Positions 16,473 to 26,067 of a DNA stretch of 64,000 nt are shown one piece after another. A model generated the notes under the pieces. It did not search any database. It was not told the DNA's origin and was given only the letters and a program-made list of their open reading frames with translations. The stretch is from contig DASXSF010000004.1 in the NCBI GenBank assembly GCA_036506155.1, positions 34,106 through 98,105 on the forward strand, written 5' to 3'. This DNA is from DASXRA01 sp036506155. Its GTDB lineage: Bacteria > Actinomycetota > Actinomycetes > Mycobacteriales > Jatrophihabitantaceae. The position numbers and the translations under genes were made by a program. The stretch's first letter is position 1. The number at the start of each line of letters is the position of its first letter.

Positions 16473-17755
16473 GACGCTGCCCGGGTCCGGCGCCAGACCT
16501 CGGCACCGGCCAGCCAGGCCAGCCAGCACAGCAGTGCGTTGCGGACGGTCAGCAGCATCGTCATCGGCACGATGGCCCAGCCGACGTTGACCAGCCGGCC
16601 GTACCAGATCGGGTAGACGAACTGGGTACACACCGACACGACGATCAGCAGCCGGGCGATGCGCCGCACCGCGGGATCAGCCGGCGCCAGTACGAACAGG
16701 GCGGCGACCGGTCCGCCCAGCCACAGGATGTACTGCGGGCTCAGCGTCTTGTTCGTCACGGTGAGCACGGCTGCCGCGGCGAGAATCAGCCAGCCGAGCG
16801 TCGTCAGCTCGGGGGCGCGCCGGCAGCGCAGCCACAGCCAGGCGAGGGCGAGCAGCGCGACTGCCGTCAACACGGTGGACGCGACCACCATCGTGTGCAC
16901 ACCGGCGCCGAATATCTCGGTGGCCTTGTACGTGCTCGTGCGGACGTCCCAGACCCCGTGCGGACGCACGACACGGGCGAGCATCAGCGGCGTCGCCGGC
17001 ACCGACTCGATCTGGAGCCCTCGCGCGGCTTGCCAGTTGATGGGCGACACCAGCCGGCCGTATCCGGCCACGGCCAGGCTGACCGCCGCCAGCACCCCGG
17101 CCGTGATCGCGAACGCGACGAGGATGGTCGCCCGCCCTGTCCGGCGGAGCAGGAACACCGGCAGCATCACCACCGGCCACAGCTTCAGCGCGACGCCGAC
17201 GCCCGTGAGCACGCCGGTCCAGCGTGGGCGGCGCACCATCGCCAGTACGGCAGCACCGGTCAGCACCGCGGGCACGAGGTCAAATCGGAAGTACGCCAGC
17301 GCCCCGGTCGCAGGCAGGAACAGCAACCAGAACGCCACAGCCGGCGAGATCCGCCGGCCGGTCATCCGCCACAGGAACGCGGTGAAGACCGCATCAACGG
17401 CGAGCATCGACGCGACGAACAGGAATGCAAACGCCACGGTGGAAACCGCACCTAACAGGAACTGCGGCACCATGATCCCGAGGACCGGCACCGGATATTC
17501 CTGCAGCGTCAGCCGCAACGACCCGCCGTAGAACATGCTGTGCAGGCTGCGCGCGTAGTAGCGGACGTCGCCCGTGACCGGGCCGCCGAACAGGCCCACC
17601 ACCACGAACATCGCCGCGCGAGACGCCGTCCAAGTGAGCGCGATCGCGCGTGCGTCGGCGGCGGTGAACGCAGCGGGCAGTGGCAGGCGTAGAAATGCCG
17701 GAGGCCGGGTTGAGCGACTGTCGGCCGGCGACCGGGTCAGCTCGGTGGTCGCCAT
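16469..17755 (-). CDS. GT87-type (DUF2029) membrane glycosyltransferase
   Basis: A 428-residue membrane protein with about ten transmembrane segments. The DUF2029/GT87 features FRFDLVPAVL and ALKLWPVVMLPVFLLRR are visible, as in mycobacterial polyprenol-phosphate-mannose alpha-mannosyltransferases such as PimE. It probably transfers a sugar from a polyprenyl carrier outside the membrane; donor and acceptor are unknown. ATG 17755 is preferred because GAGGAG lies 5 nt upstream; the frame extends 12 codons further. It is the first gene of a two-gene operon with the DUF2079 protein, overlapping by 4 bp. Confidence 0.85.
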   Translation of the reverse strand: MATTELTRSPADSRSTRPPAFLRLPLPAAFTAADARAIALTWTASRAAMFVVVGLFGGPVTGDVRYYARSLHSMFYGGSLRLTLQEYPVPVLGIMVPQFLLGAVSTVAFAFLFVASMLAVDAVFTAFLWRMTGRRISPAVAFWLLFLPATGALAYFRFDLVPAVLTGAAVLAMVRRPRWTGVLTGVGVALKLWPVVMLPVFLLRRTGRATILVAFAITAGVLAAVSLAVAGYGRLVSPINWQAARGLQIESVPATPLMLARVVRPHGVWDVRTSTYKATEIFGAGVHTMVVASTVLTAVALLALAWLWLRCRRAPELTTLGWLILAAAAVLTVTNKTLSPQYILWLGGPVAALFVLAPADPAVRRIARLLIVVSVCTQFVYPIWYGRLVNVGWAIVPMTMLLTVRNALLCWLAWLAGAEVWRRTRAAS

Positions 17756-17853
17756 GGTCTCCTCGTGGACGCTTGTGGCCACAGTCCGCACCCTGACCGG
17801 ACGGTGCGGGCATAGGGTACCTGGCAGGGAGTAGCGCTACAGGAGGACCGTCC

Positions 17854-18267
17854 ATGGCAGATCGGATCCGGGTCGTCATCGCCAAACCAGGCCTGGACGG
17901 CCACGACCGGGGCGCCAAGGTCATCGCACGCGCCCTCCGCGACGCGGGCATGGAGGTTATCTACACCGGCCTGCACCAGACGCCGGAGCAGATCGTGCAG
18001 ACGGTGATTCAGGAGGACGCCGACGCGGTCGGGCTGTCCGTGCTGTCCGGGGCGCACATGACGCTGTTCGCGCGGACGCTCGAGTTGCTGGCAGAGCGAG
18101 GCGTTACCGACGTCGTGGTGTTCGGCGGTGGCATCATCCCGGACGCCGACATCCCGGAACTCGAGCGGATGGGAGTCGCCAAGCTCTTCACGCCCGGCGC
18201 GTCCATCGAAGAGATCGTCGAGTGGGTGCGCTCACACGTGGGCGCCCGTGAACCGGCCGACCACTAG
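17854..18267 (+). CDS. Cobalamin-binding subunit, methylmalonyl-CoA mutase C-terminal type
   Basis: A 137-residue stand-alone B12-binding domain. It has the base-off/His-on signature DGHDRG (DxHxxG, residues 15-20), the SVLSGAH element and the glycine-rich FGGGIIPDADIPEL segment, as in the C-terminal domain of methylmalonyl-CoA mutase. It needs a separate catalytic TIM-barrel subunit, which is not in the window. AGGAGG lies 8 nt before ATG 17854. It precedes sucC by 11 bp, which suits a link between methylmalonyl-CoA isomerisation and succinyl-CoA use. It could also serve a related mutase (for example isobutyryl-CoA or ethylmalonyl-CoA). Confidence 0.88.
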   Translation: MADRIRVVIAKPGLDGHDRGAKVIARALRDAGMEVIYTGLHQTPEQIVQTVIQEDADAVGLSVLSGAHMTLFARTLELLAERGVTDVVVFGGGIIPDADIPELERMGVAKLFTPGASIEEIVEWVRSHVGAREPADH

Positions 18268-18270
18268 GGT
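18265..18270 (+). promoter_or_regulatory. Candidate -10 box for leaderless sucC
   Basis: TAGGGT ends 8 nt before GTG 18279 and includes the stop codon of the upstream gene. No Shine-Dalgarno sequence is present, so sucC may have its own leaderless transcript. Confidence 0.45.
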
Positions 18271-18278
18271 GCTGGCCC

Positions 18279-19457
18279 GTGGATCTGTTCGAGTACCAGG
18301 CGAAGCAACTGTTCCGGAAATATGGCGTCCCGACCGCGCTGGGTGACGTGGCCACTACGCCCGCCGAAGCCGCTGCCGTCGCCGAACGGCTCGGCGGCAT
18401 CACGGTCGTCAAGGCGCAGGTGAAGACGGGCGGGCGCGGCAAGGCGGGCGGCGTCAAGATCGCCAAGACACCGGCCGACGCCGCGGAGCTCGCCGGGCAG
18501 ATCTTGGGCATGGACATCAAGGGGCACGCCGTGCACCGGGTGCTTGTCGATCCGGGCGCGCGCATCGAGTCCGAGTACTACGTCTCGTTCCTGCTCGACC
18601 GGGCAAACCGCACGTTCCTCGCCATGGCGTCGGCGGAGGGCGGCATGGAGATCGAGCAGCTCGCGGTCCAGCGCCCCGAGGCACTGGCCCGAGTGTCCGT
18701 CGACCCGCTCGCCGGGGTCGACCTCGCCAAGGCCCAGCAGATCGTGGCGGCGGCAAAGTTCGCGCCGGACGTCGCGCCCCAGGTGGCCGACGTCCTGGTC
18801 ACGCTGTGGCGGGCGTTCGTCGGCGCGGACGCCACGCTCGTCGAGGTCAATCCGCTCGCGCGCCTGGCCGACGGAACGGTCGTGGCGCTCGACGGCAAGG
18901 TGACCCTGGATGAGAACGCGAGCTTCCGCCAGCCCGGTAACGCCTCCTACGTGGACGTCGAGTCCACCGACCCACTCGAACGCCGCGCCAAGGAGAAGCA
19001 CCTCAACTACGTCAAGCTCGACGGCTCGGTCGGCATCATCGGCAACGGTGCCGGTCTGGTGATGTCCACGTTGGATGTCGTCGCGTATGCGGGCGAGCGG
19101 TACGGCGGGGTGAAGCCGGCGAACTTTCTCGACATCGGCGGCGGCGCTTCGGCCGAGGTGATGGCCAACGGTCTGGAGATCATCTTGTCGGACCCCAGCG
19201 TCCGGTCGGTGTTCGTGAACGTGTTCGGTGGTATCACCGCGTGCGACGCGGTGGCGAACGGCATTGTTGCCGCTTTCCAGCTGTTGCGAGAGCGCGGCGA
19301 CACGGTCGACAAGCCGCTCGTAGTCCGGCTCGACGGCAACAACGCCGAACTGGGCCGGCGCATCCTCACCGACGCGGCGCTGCCCGGCGTTCAGCAGGTG
19401 GACACCATGGACGACGCGGCCGACCGCGCGGCCGAGCTAGCTGGAGCGGCTGCCTGA
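18279..19457 (+). CDS. sucC: Succinyl-CoA synthetase, beta subunit
   Basis: A 392-residue ADP/GDP-forming succinyl-CoA ligase beta subunit. The ATP-grasp domain starts at the N-terminal FEYQAKQLFRKYGVP and includes VKAQVKTGGRGKAGGVK. The CoA-ligase domain carries the GNGAGLVMSTLD and GGGASAEVM segments and the FVNVFGGITACD phosphate-binding loop. It is the usual 390-residue length. With SucD it interconverts succinyl-CoA and succinate with nucleotide phosphorylation in the TCA cycle. The start is GTG and it overlaps sucD by 1 bp (TGATG). Confidence 0.97.
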   Translation: MDLFEYQAKQLFRKYGVPTALGDVATTPAEAAAVAERLGGITVVKAQVKTGGRGKAGGVKIAKTPADAAELAGQILGMDIKGHAVHRVLVDPGARIESEYYVSFLLDRANRTFLAMASAEGGMEIEQLAVQRPEALARVSVDPLAGVDLAKAQQIVAAAKFAPDVAPQVADVLVTLWRAFVGADATLVEVNPLARLADGTVVALDGKVTLDENASFRQPGNASYVDVESTDPLERRAKEKHLNYVKLDGSVGIIGNGAGLVMSTLDVVAYAGERYGGVKPANFLDIGGGASAEVMANGLEIILSDPSVRSVFVNVFGGITACDAVANGIVAAFQLLRERGDTVDKPLVVRLDGNNAELGRRILTDAALPGVQQVDTMDDAADRAAELAGAAA

Positions 19458-20332
19458 TGAGCATCTTCTTGAACGAGCACTCGAAGGTCATCGTCCAAGG
19501 CATGACCGGCGCAGAGGGCACCCGGCATACGACCCGCATGCTGGCGTCGGGCACGAACATCGTCGGCGGCGTCAACCCGCGCAAGGCCGGCGAGAAGGCC
19601 GACTTCGACGGGCGGTCGATCCCGGTGTTCGGCGGTGTGCGTGAGGCGATCGACGAGACTGGCGCCGATGTGACCGTGGTGTTCGTGCCGGCGCGGTTCA
19701 CCAAGGACGCCGTGGTTGAAGCAATAGACGCGGCGATCGGCCTTTGTGTCGTGATCACCGAGGGCATCCCCGTGCACGACACGGCGGCCTTCTGGGCATA
19801 CGCGCAGGGCCGGTCGACCCGCATCGTCGGGCCGAACTGTCCCGGACTTATCAGTCCGGCAAAGTCGAACGCAGGCATCATCCCCGCCGACATCACCAAG
19901 CCCGGGCCGATCGGGCTCGTCTCCAAGTCCGGCACCCTGACCTATCAGATGATGTACGAGCTGCGCGATATCGGCTTCTCCACCGCGATCGGCATCGGCG
20001 GCGACCCGATCATCGGCACAACCCACATCGACGCCATCGAGGCGTTCGAGGCTGACCCGGAGTCCGCGGCGATCGTCATGATCGGCGAGATCGGGGGCGA
20101 CGCCGAGGAACGCGCCGCCGACTACATCCGCACGCGCGTGACGAAGCCGGTGGTGGGCTACGTCGCCGGCTTCACCGCCCCGGAAGGCAAGACGATGGGC
20201 CACGCCGGCGCGATCGTGTCGGGCTCGTCGGGGACGGCGCAGGCGAAACAACTGGCGCTCGAAGCGGCCGGCGTCAAAGTGGGCAAGACGCCGAGCGAGA
20301 CAGCGCGTCTCATGCGGGCGCTGCTGACCTAG
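19457..20332 (+). CDS. sucD: Succinyl-CoA synthetase, alpha subunit
   Basis: A 291-residue alpha subunit with a Rossmann CoA-binding domain (VIVQGMTGAEGTRHT, VGGVNPRKAGEK) and the active-site histidine in GHAGAIVSGSSGTAQ near the C-terminus, which is phosphorylated during catalysis. GPNCPGLI and SKSGTLTYQ are the conserved CoA and phosphate contacts. ATG 19457 overlaps the sucC stop by one base, ensuring coupled translation of the two subunits. The length is normal for the family. Confidence 0.97.
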   Translation: MSIFLNEHSKVIVQGMTGAEGTRHTTRMLASGTNIVGGVNPRKAGEKADFDGRSIPVFGGVREAIDETGADVTVVFVPARFTKDAVVEAIDAAIGLCVVITEGIPVHDTAAFWAYAQGRSTRIVGPNCPGLISPAKSNAGIIPADITKPGPIGLVSKSGTLTYQMMYELRDIGFSTAIGIGGDPIIGTTHIDAIEAFEADPESAAIVMIGEIGGDAEERAADYIRTRVTKPVVGYVAGFTAPEGKTMGHAGAIVSGSSGTAQAKQLALEAAGVKVGKTPSETARLMRALLT

Positions 20333-20466
20333 CACGGCAGGCCAGCACCTGCGTGGCCGCGCCGGCGGCACGACTCCCGGCGAGGTGTTTCTGAACGCCT
20401 GCCCGGACCACTAGGTTGTCCCGGATCGCCCAATTGCCGAACGCGATCTAGCTAAGGGAGAAACCG

Positions 20467-21150
20467 ATGAGCTCCGTACCGCCCGAACCTCCCGTGGGCG
20501 GAGGCCCGCAGCCATCCGTGCCGCCTCCGCCCCTGCCCCCGTCCAGCGTGCCGCCGGCACCGCCCGAGCAGCAGTGGTACGCACCGCCGCCGGCGGAGCC
20601 GCCCGCACAGCAGTGGTCGGGGCCGCCGCCCGGCCAGCCGGCGCCCGTGGGGCGCGGAGCGTTCGATCCCGCGTCGGTCAAGCCGATGGACTGGGGCATC
20701 ATGGTCGCCGGCATCCTCGCGTTGATCTTCTCGACGTTCGACTACTACACCGCGACGGCCAAGGCCGGCGGTAATTCAGCAAGCGACAGCATCAGCGCCT
20801 GGCACGGCTTTTTCGGCTGGTTCGCCACCCTGCTCGCACTGGCCGGAGCCATCGTGCTGGCGGTGCACATCTTCGCGCCGACGGTGCAGATGCGGATCCC
20901 GGTGCGGCTTTCCGTCCTGGGTGCTTTCCTGTTGTCGTCGCTTTGCATCATAATCGCCGGTTTCGTCACTCCCGGCGCCAAGTCGTCCGACGATCTCAGC
21001 GCGGCTCTTGGCGTCAGGGTGACCGTCGATTACGGCCGGGGAGCCGGGTACTACTTGAGCCTGATCGTGATCCTGGCGGCTGCGGTGCTGTCGTTCCTAC
21101 GGCTGCGCGAGACCGGCGGCACCCTGCCCTGGGACAAGCGCCGGACCTGA
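20467..21150 (+). CDS. Pro-rich membrane protein of unknown function
   Basis: A 227-residue protein with two parts. The first ~65 residues are a Pro/Gln-rich, low-complexity cytoplasmic tail (PPPPLPPSSVPPAPPEQQ). The remainder has four transmembrane helices starting at about residue 77 (WGIMVAGILALIFSTFDYY). GGGAG-like AGGGAG precedes ATG 20467 (gctaagggagaaaccg). It resembles in layout the neighbouring 21288-21977 protein and other actinobacterial envelope proteins with disordered N-termini near sucCD. No enzymatic motif is visible. Confidence 0.7.
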   Translation: MSSVPPEPPVGGGPQPSVPPPPLPPSSVPPAPPEQQWYAPPPAEPPAQQWSGPPPGQPAPVGRGAFDPASVKPMDWGIMVAGILALIFSTFDYYTATAKAGGNSASDSISAWHGFFGWFATLLALAGAIVLAVHIFAPTVQMRIPVRLSVLGAFLLSSLCIIIAGFVTPGAKSSDDLSAALGVRVTVDYGRGAGYYLSLIVILAAAVLSFLRLRETGGTLPWDKRRT

Positions 21151-21176
21151 CTTTCCTGGCCGTACCTGGCCGCCGA

Positions 21177-21222
21177 GGATGCGGGACCGGCGGAGCGCCG
21201 TCGCCTTTGCCGGCCCGCATCC
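21177..21222 (+). terminator. Hairpin downstream of membrane-protein gene, possible terminator
   Basis: GGATGCGGG-A-CCGGC (21177-21191) pairs with GCCGGCCCGCATCC (21209-21222): 14 bp with one bulged A and a 17-nt loop. It starts 27 nt after the stop at 21150 and has no T-run. It could end that transcript or act in the leader of the next gene. Confidence 0.4.
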
Positions 21223-21242
21223 GATACGGTGGCGCCGATCGT

Positions 21243-21258
21243 CACTGGCGTGCCAGTG
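21243..21258. promoter_or_regulatory. 16-bp operator-like palindrome upstream of DUF5336 gene
   Basis: CACTGGC and GCCAGTG, separated by GT, form two 7-bp half-sites 30 nt before ATG 21288. The spacing and symmetry suit a dimeric repressor site. No regulator gene is adjacent. Confidence 0.35.
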
Positions 21259-21287
21259 CAGGCACACCTGATAAGGAGTGAGGCCTA

Positions 21288-21977
21288 ATGACCGCGTACG
21301 GAGCGCCCCAGCCGCAGCAGCGGTCCGGGGAGCAACTGCCGCTGTTCGACCTGATCGGGGCCGGACTCGGCGTTTTGGCATTCATTTGGGGCTTCCTGGA
21401 CTGGTACGGCGTCAAGGGGGGCGGGTTCGGTGGGTCCGCGACCGCCAAGGGATACGCAACCGGGTCCGGCGGTGCGGCGGCGGCGATCGGTTTGTCTGTG
21501 CTCGCGGGCGCTGTGGCGGCCATCGTCCTTTTGGACAAGAAGGCGAAAGGCTCGCTCGTTCCGCTCGCGGCCTCCGTCGCATCGCTGCTCATAACGTTCG
21601 GCCTGATGGTCGGCAAGGAGAAGGCCCTCGACATCAAGATCGGCCTGATCCTCATGCTGATCACCGCCATCGCCCAGGTCGGGGTGTTCGTCGCCGGGTG
21701 GCTGCAGGCCGAAGGAAAGATCATGACTGGGTCACCGGCCGCTGCCGGTGGGCAGCAGTGGGGCAGCGCGCAGCAGTGGGGCGGCTACCAGCAGCAGGCC
21801 TACCCGCAGACTCCGGCGCAGCCGCAGTACGGCCAGCCCCCGGCGCAGCCGCAGCAGCCGCAGCAGCCGCAGTACGGGCAGCCCACGCAGCAGCCGCAGT
21901 ACGGGCAGCCCACGCAGCACCAGCAGCCGCAGGGCTACCCGCAGCAGCCGCCCAGTAACCCGTACGGGCAGGGCTAA
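21288..21977 (+). CDS. DUF5336 membrane protein (mycobacterial 34-kDa antigen-like)
   Basis: A 229-residue protein with four transmembrane helices (about residues 20-38, 62-82, 88-105 and 115-135), then a ~90-residue tail built of Gln, Pro, Tyr and Gly with repeated QYGQP units. The helical region and the position after sucCD match the M. tuberculosis Rv0954 group, where such proteins sit at the growing poles and septum. The tail resembles a prion-like, phase-separating segment. AAGGAG lies 8 nt upstream of ATG 21288. Family A copy 3 begins 29 nt after the stop. Confidence 0.8.
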   Translation: MTAYGAPQPQQRSGEQLPLFDLIGAGLGVLAFIWGFLDWYGVKGGGFGGSATAKGYATGSGGAAAAIGLSVLAGAVAAIVLLDKKAKGSLVPLAASVASLLITFGLMVGKEKALDIKIGLILMLITAIAQVGVFVAGWLQAEGKIMTGSPAAAGGQQWGSAQQWGGYQQQAYPQTPAQPQYGQPPAQPQQPQQPQYGQPTQQPQYGQPTQHQQPQGYPQQPPSNPYGQG

Positions 21978-22005
21978 GGCCCGGTCCGCCCTTGCTTTTT
22001 CCGCG

Positions 22006-22050
22006 TGATCTTGGACTTGTGGCTGGATAGCGACCAGAAGTCCAAGATCA
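22006..22050 (+). repeat. Family A palindromic element, copy 3
   Basis: Arms 22006-22025 and 22031-22050, loop GATAG. The outer pairing extends to CGCG on both sides (22002-22054). The inner left arm reads GGCTG and the right CGACC, so two central positions do not pair; copies 4 and 5 share this same asymmetry. It starts 29 nt after the stop at 21977, in the same orientation as that gene. Confidence 0.88.
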
Positions 22051-22126
22051 CGCGTTAGTACTTGCACGGCCGTCCTGTCGGCGAGCCTGGCGCGTCACCG
22101 CGAACTGGTTTGCGAGCCTGGACGGC

Positions 22127-23338
22127 ATGCCGCAGCGAGCCCGGACCAGCCGTCGGGCCGGGCGGGCAGCCGATGCGACCAGAGGGTCCGTCCCGGAGGC
22201 GATGAGCCGTTCGCTGCTGCGCGCCGCGGTGTGGACCGGCGGCATATCCGCAGCCACGGGCGCGGCGCTCGGTGCCCTGATCGCCGTGCTGTGCTGGCTG
22301 CCGGACGCTGGCGTCTCCGGACATCCCCTGTCGGCGGTGCGCGCGGGTGTGCTGGGTTTCCTGGCCGCACATCACGGGGGTCTCGTCCTCGATCAGGTGG
22401 CCACCACGTTCGCGCCCTTGCTCGGGCTGCTGGTCGTCATTGCGCTCGCATGGCGTGCCGGAACGGTGCTGGCCGAGGTCGCCGCCCAGCTCGGCGAGCG
22501 CCGCCGCCGCGTACTGCTGGGTGCGGGGCTCGTCCAGGCGGTGAGTTACGCCGGGGTGTGCCTGGCGCTGGTACGGCTGTCCCGGCTGGGCACGACCTCG
22601 GCGCGAACGGAGCCGGCGGCGCTCGCGGCGTTCCTCGTGTTCGGAAGCGTGGCTGTTCCGGCCCTGATCAGGCCGGCGCTTCCGGCGCACGTGCGGGCGG
22701 GCGTGCGCGGGGCGGGCGCCGCGCTCGCGGTCTACATCGGCGCGGGAGCGCTACTTGTGGGCGGCTCGCTCGTCGTGCATGCGAGCGAGGTGATGCGGCT
22801 GTCCCGTCAGGTCGGAGGTGGGCTTGCCGGGTTGCCGGTGCTCGTGCTCGGCGTCCTGTGCGCGCCGAACGCAGCGGTGGCCGGCGCCGCATACCTCGCG
22901 GGCCCTGGTTTCGCGGTGGGAACGGGCACCGCCGTCACCGCGTTCTCGAGCAGCCGCGGCGTGCTGCCCGCCTTCCCCATGCTCGCTGCCCTGCCGGCCG
23001 GTGACGGCGCCAACCCCGTGGTGCTGACCTGGATACTCGTCTCGCTGCTCGGCGCCGGGCTGGTCGCCGCGCGAGTGGCCGGGCACGCCGAGGGCGTCCG
23101 CGGAGTTGCCGTCGCGGTGGCACTCGCCGGCTGCGGCATGGCGTTGCTGGCGTGGCTAGGCGGCGGGGCGATCGGCTCCGGGCGGCTGCACACCATCGGT
23201 GCGTCGCCGTGGCAGATCGGGCTTACGGTCGCCGGCGAGATCGCAACCGTCGCGCTGGTATACCTCGGGATACAGTGGCTGCGACGACGGGACCGGCACG
23301 CACCGGCGCCGGTCGAGCCGGAGTTGGCCGGCGTCTAA
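22127..23338 (+). CDS. DUF6350 polytopic membrane protein
   Basis: A 403-residue membrane protein with about ten hydrophobic segments and short loops, matching the actinobacterial DUF6350 group that sits upstream of purN (Rv0955 in M. tuberculosis). No transport or catalytic motif is visible. ATG 22127 gives a basic N-terminus; ATG 22203 (MSRSLLRAAVW), just before the first helix, is an alternative. A 10-bp direct repeat GCGAGCCTGG (22081-22090, 22112-22121) lies directly upstream. Its stop is 11 bp before purN. Confidence 0.78.
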   Translation: MPQRARTSRRAGRAADATRGSVPEAMSRSLLRAAVWTGGISAATGAALGALIAVLCWLPDAGVSGHPLSAVRAGVLGFLAAHHGGLVLDQVATTFAPLLGLLVVIALAWRAGTVLAEVAAQLGERRRRVLLGAGLVQAVSYAGVCLALVRLSRLGTTSARTEPAALAAFLVFGSVAVPALIRPALPAHVRAGVRGAGAALAVYIGAGALLVGGSLVVHASEVMRLSRQVGGGLAGLPVLVLGVLCAPNAAVAGAAYLAGPGFAVGTGTAVTAFSSSRGVLPAFPMLAALPAGDGANPVVLTWILVSLLGAGLVAARVAGHAEGVRGVAVAVALAGCGMALLAWLGGGAIGSGRLHTIGASPWQIGLTVAGEIATVALVYLGIQWLRRRDRHAPAPVEPELAGV

Positions 23339-23341
23339 TGT
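23336..23341 (+). promoter_or_regulatory. Candidate -10 box for leaderless purN
   Basis: TAATGT overlaps the upstream stop codon and ends 7 nt before GTG 23349. There is no Shine-Dalgarno site before purN. Confidence 0.45.
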
Positions 23342-23348
23342 CGTAAGT

Positions 23349-23950
23349 GTGGTAGCCCGCCTGGTGGTCCTCGCGTCCGGGGGCGGCAGCACGCTTCAGG
23401 CCTTGCTCGACGCGAGCGCCGACCCGTCTTTCGGCGCCCTCGTGGCGGCAGTCGGTGCCGACCGTGCTGGTATCGAGGCGCTGGCCCGCGCCGAGCGCGC
23501 TGGAGTTGCGACGTTCACCTGCCGCACATCGCAGTACCCCGACCGCGACGACTGGGACGCCGCGTTGACTGACGCCGTCGCCGCGTACGAGCCGGACGTG
23601 GTGATCTCGGCGGGCTTCATGAAGCTCGTCGGCAAGCGGTTCCTCAGCCGCTTCGGCGGGCGGTTCGTCAACACGCACCCTGCGCTGCTGCCGTCGTTCC
23701 CGGGCATGCATGGCGCGCGCGACGCGCTCGAGCACGGCGTCAAGATCACCGGGTGCACGCTGTTCGTGGTCGACGATGGCGTCGACACCGGTCCGATCAT
23801 CGCCCAGCGTGCGGTGCCGGTGCTCGCTGACGACGACGAGGCCACGTTGCACGAGCGGATCAAGGTCGCCGAGCGCGAGATGCTCGTCGACAACATCGGG
23901 CGGATGGCCCGCGACGGCTGGACGATCAAGGGCAGGAAGGTCACTATTCC

Positions 23951-23954
<4 letters not shown>
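23349..23954 (+). CDS. purN: Phosphoribosylglycinamide formyltransferase
   Basis: A 201-residue PurN that transfers the formyl group of 10-formyl-THF to GAR in step three of purine synthesis. The phosphate-binding ASGGGSTLQALLDA, the catalytic N/H/D set (FVNTHPALLPSFPG with N and H; the later VDDGVDTGPII with D) and HGVKITGCT are all present. The frame is open upstream, but GTG 23349 gives the conserved VVARLVVLASGGG N-terminus. Its stop overlaps purH by 4 bp. Confidence 0.96.
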
Positions 23955-25498
<1,544 letters not shown>

Positions 25499-25514
25499 GC
25501 GCATCGGGTCGTCC

Positions 25515-25988
25515 TCAGCCCGTGACGACGACCGCGTGCCAGGTGAGATGCGTGCCGCCGAACGCGTCGTGCAGACCGTTGCCGCCCGCGTCGCCCCACG
25601 TCCCGTCCTGGGCGTACGTGTAGAGCGGAGCGCCCTCGAACGTGAGCTGCCGGGCACCCGTGTCCGGGCGTCTGATCGTTCCGGTGGTGCCGGTAACGCT
25701 GCTGGGCGCGGCCACGGACGTGCCGAGTAGCGGCATGAATACGCGCAGGCACGGGCCGGTGCACTTGACGACGCCGTGGGCCTCCTGAGCGGCGGTGTAG
25801 AGCGCCCGACCGGAGGGGTCAGTGAGCACCGTCCCGATCCCGCTCACGCCGTGCAGGTGCAACTCGAGCCCTGAGCTGCCCGGCTGGCCGCCGCCGCCTC
25901 CGCCGCCGCCCGTGGCGGCGCTGCTGCCGCAGCCGACAAGCAGGGCGCTTGCCAGGAAGCTCACCAGCACGGTCCGCCTTGCAGGCAT
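25515..25988 (-). CDS. Secreted lipoprotein with YxFxxD-type repeats (COG4315)
   Basis: A 157-residue lipoprotein. A basic start (MPARRT) and hydrophobic core end in the lipobox LLVGC, followed by a glycine-rich linker. The mature part has two copies of the secreted-repeat family motif: GRALYTAAQE and APLYTYAQDGTWGD, with the paired cysteines KCTGPC between them. The family is widespread in actinobacteria and of unknown function. ATG 25988 has GGGAGG 8 nt upstream. It is convergent with purH. Confidence 0.82.
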   Translation of the reverse strand: MPARRTVLVSFLASALLVGCGSSAATGGGGGGGGQPGSSGLELHLHGVSGIGTVLTDPSGRALYTAAQEAHGVVKCTGPCLRVFMPLLGTSVAAPSSVTGTTGTIRRPDTGARQLTFEGAPLYTYAQDGTWGDAGGNGLHDAFGGTHLTWHAVVVTG

Positions 25989-26067
25989 GTCCCGACCTCC
26001 CGTCACCGTTCACCGCGCCGTCGACTGGCAGGATGGCGCCGTGAGCGAGCCTTACAGGAGAAACTGA

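Noticed and set aside
21790..21970. Possible CRISPR-like or tandem DNA repeat
   Set aside because: The short repeats are in frame and encode the QYGQP tail of a membrane protein; there are no unique spacers of constant length.
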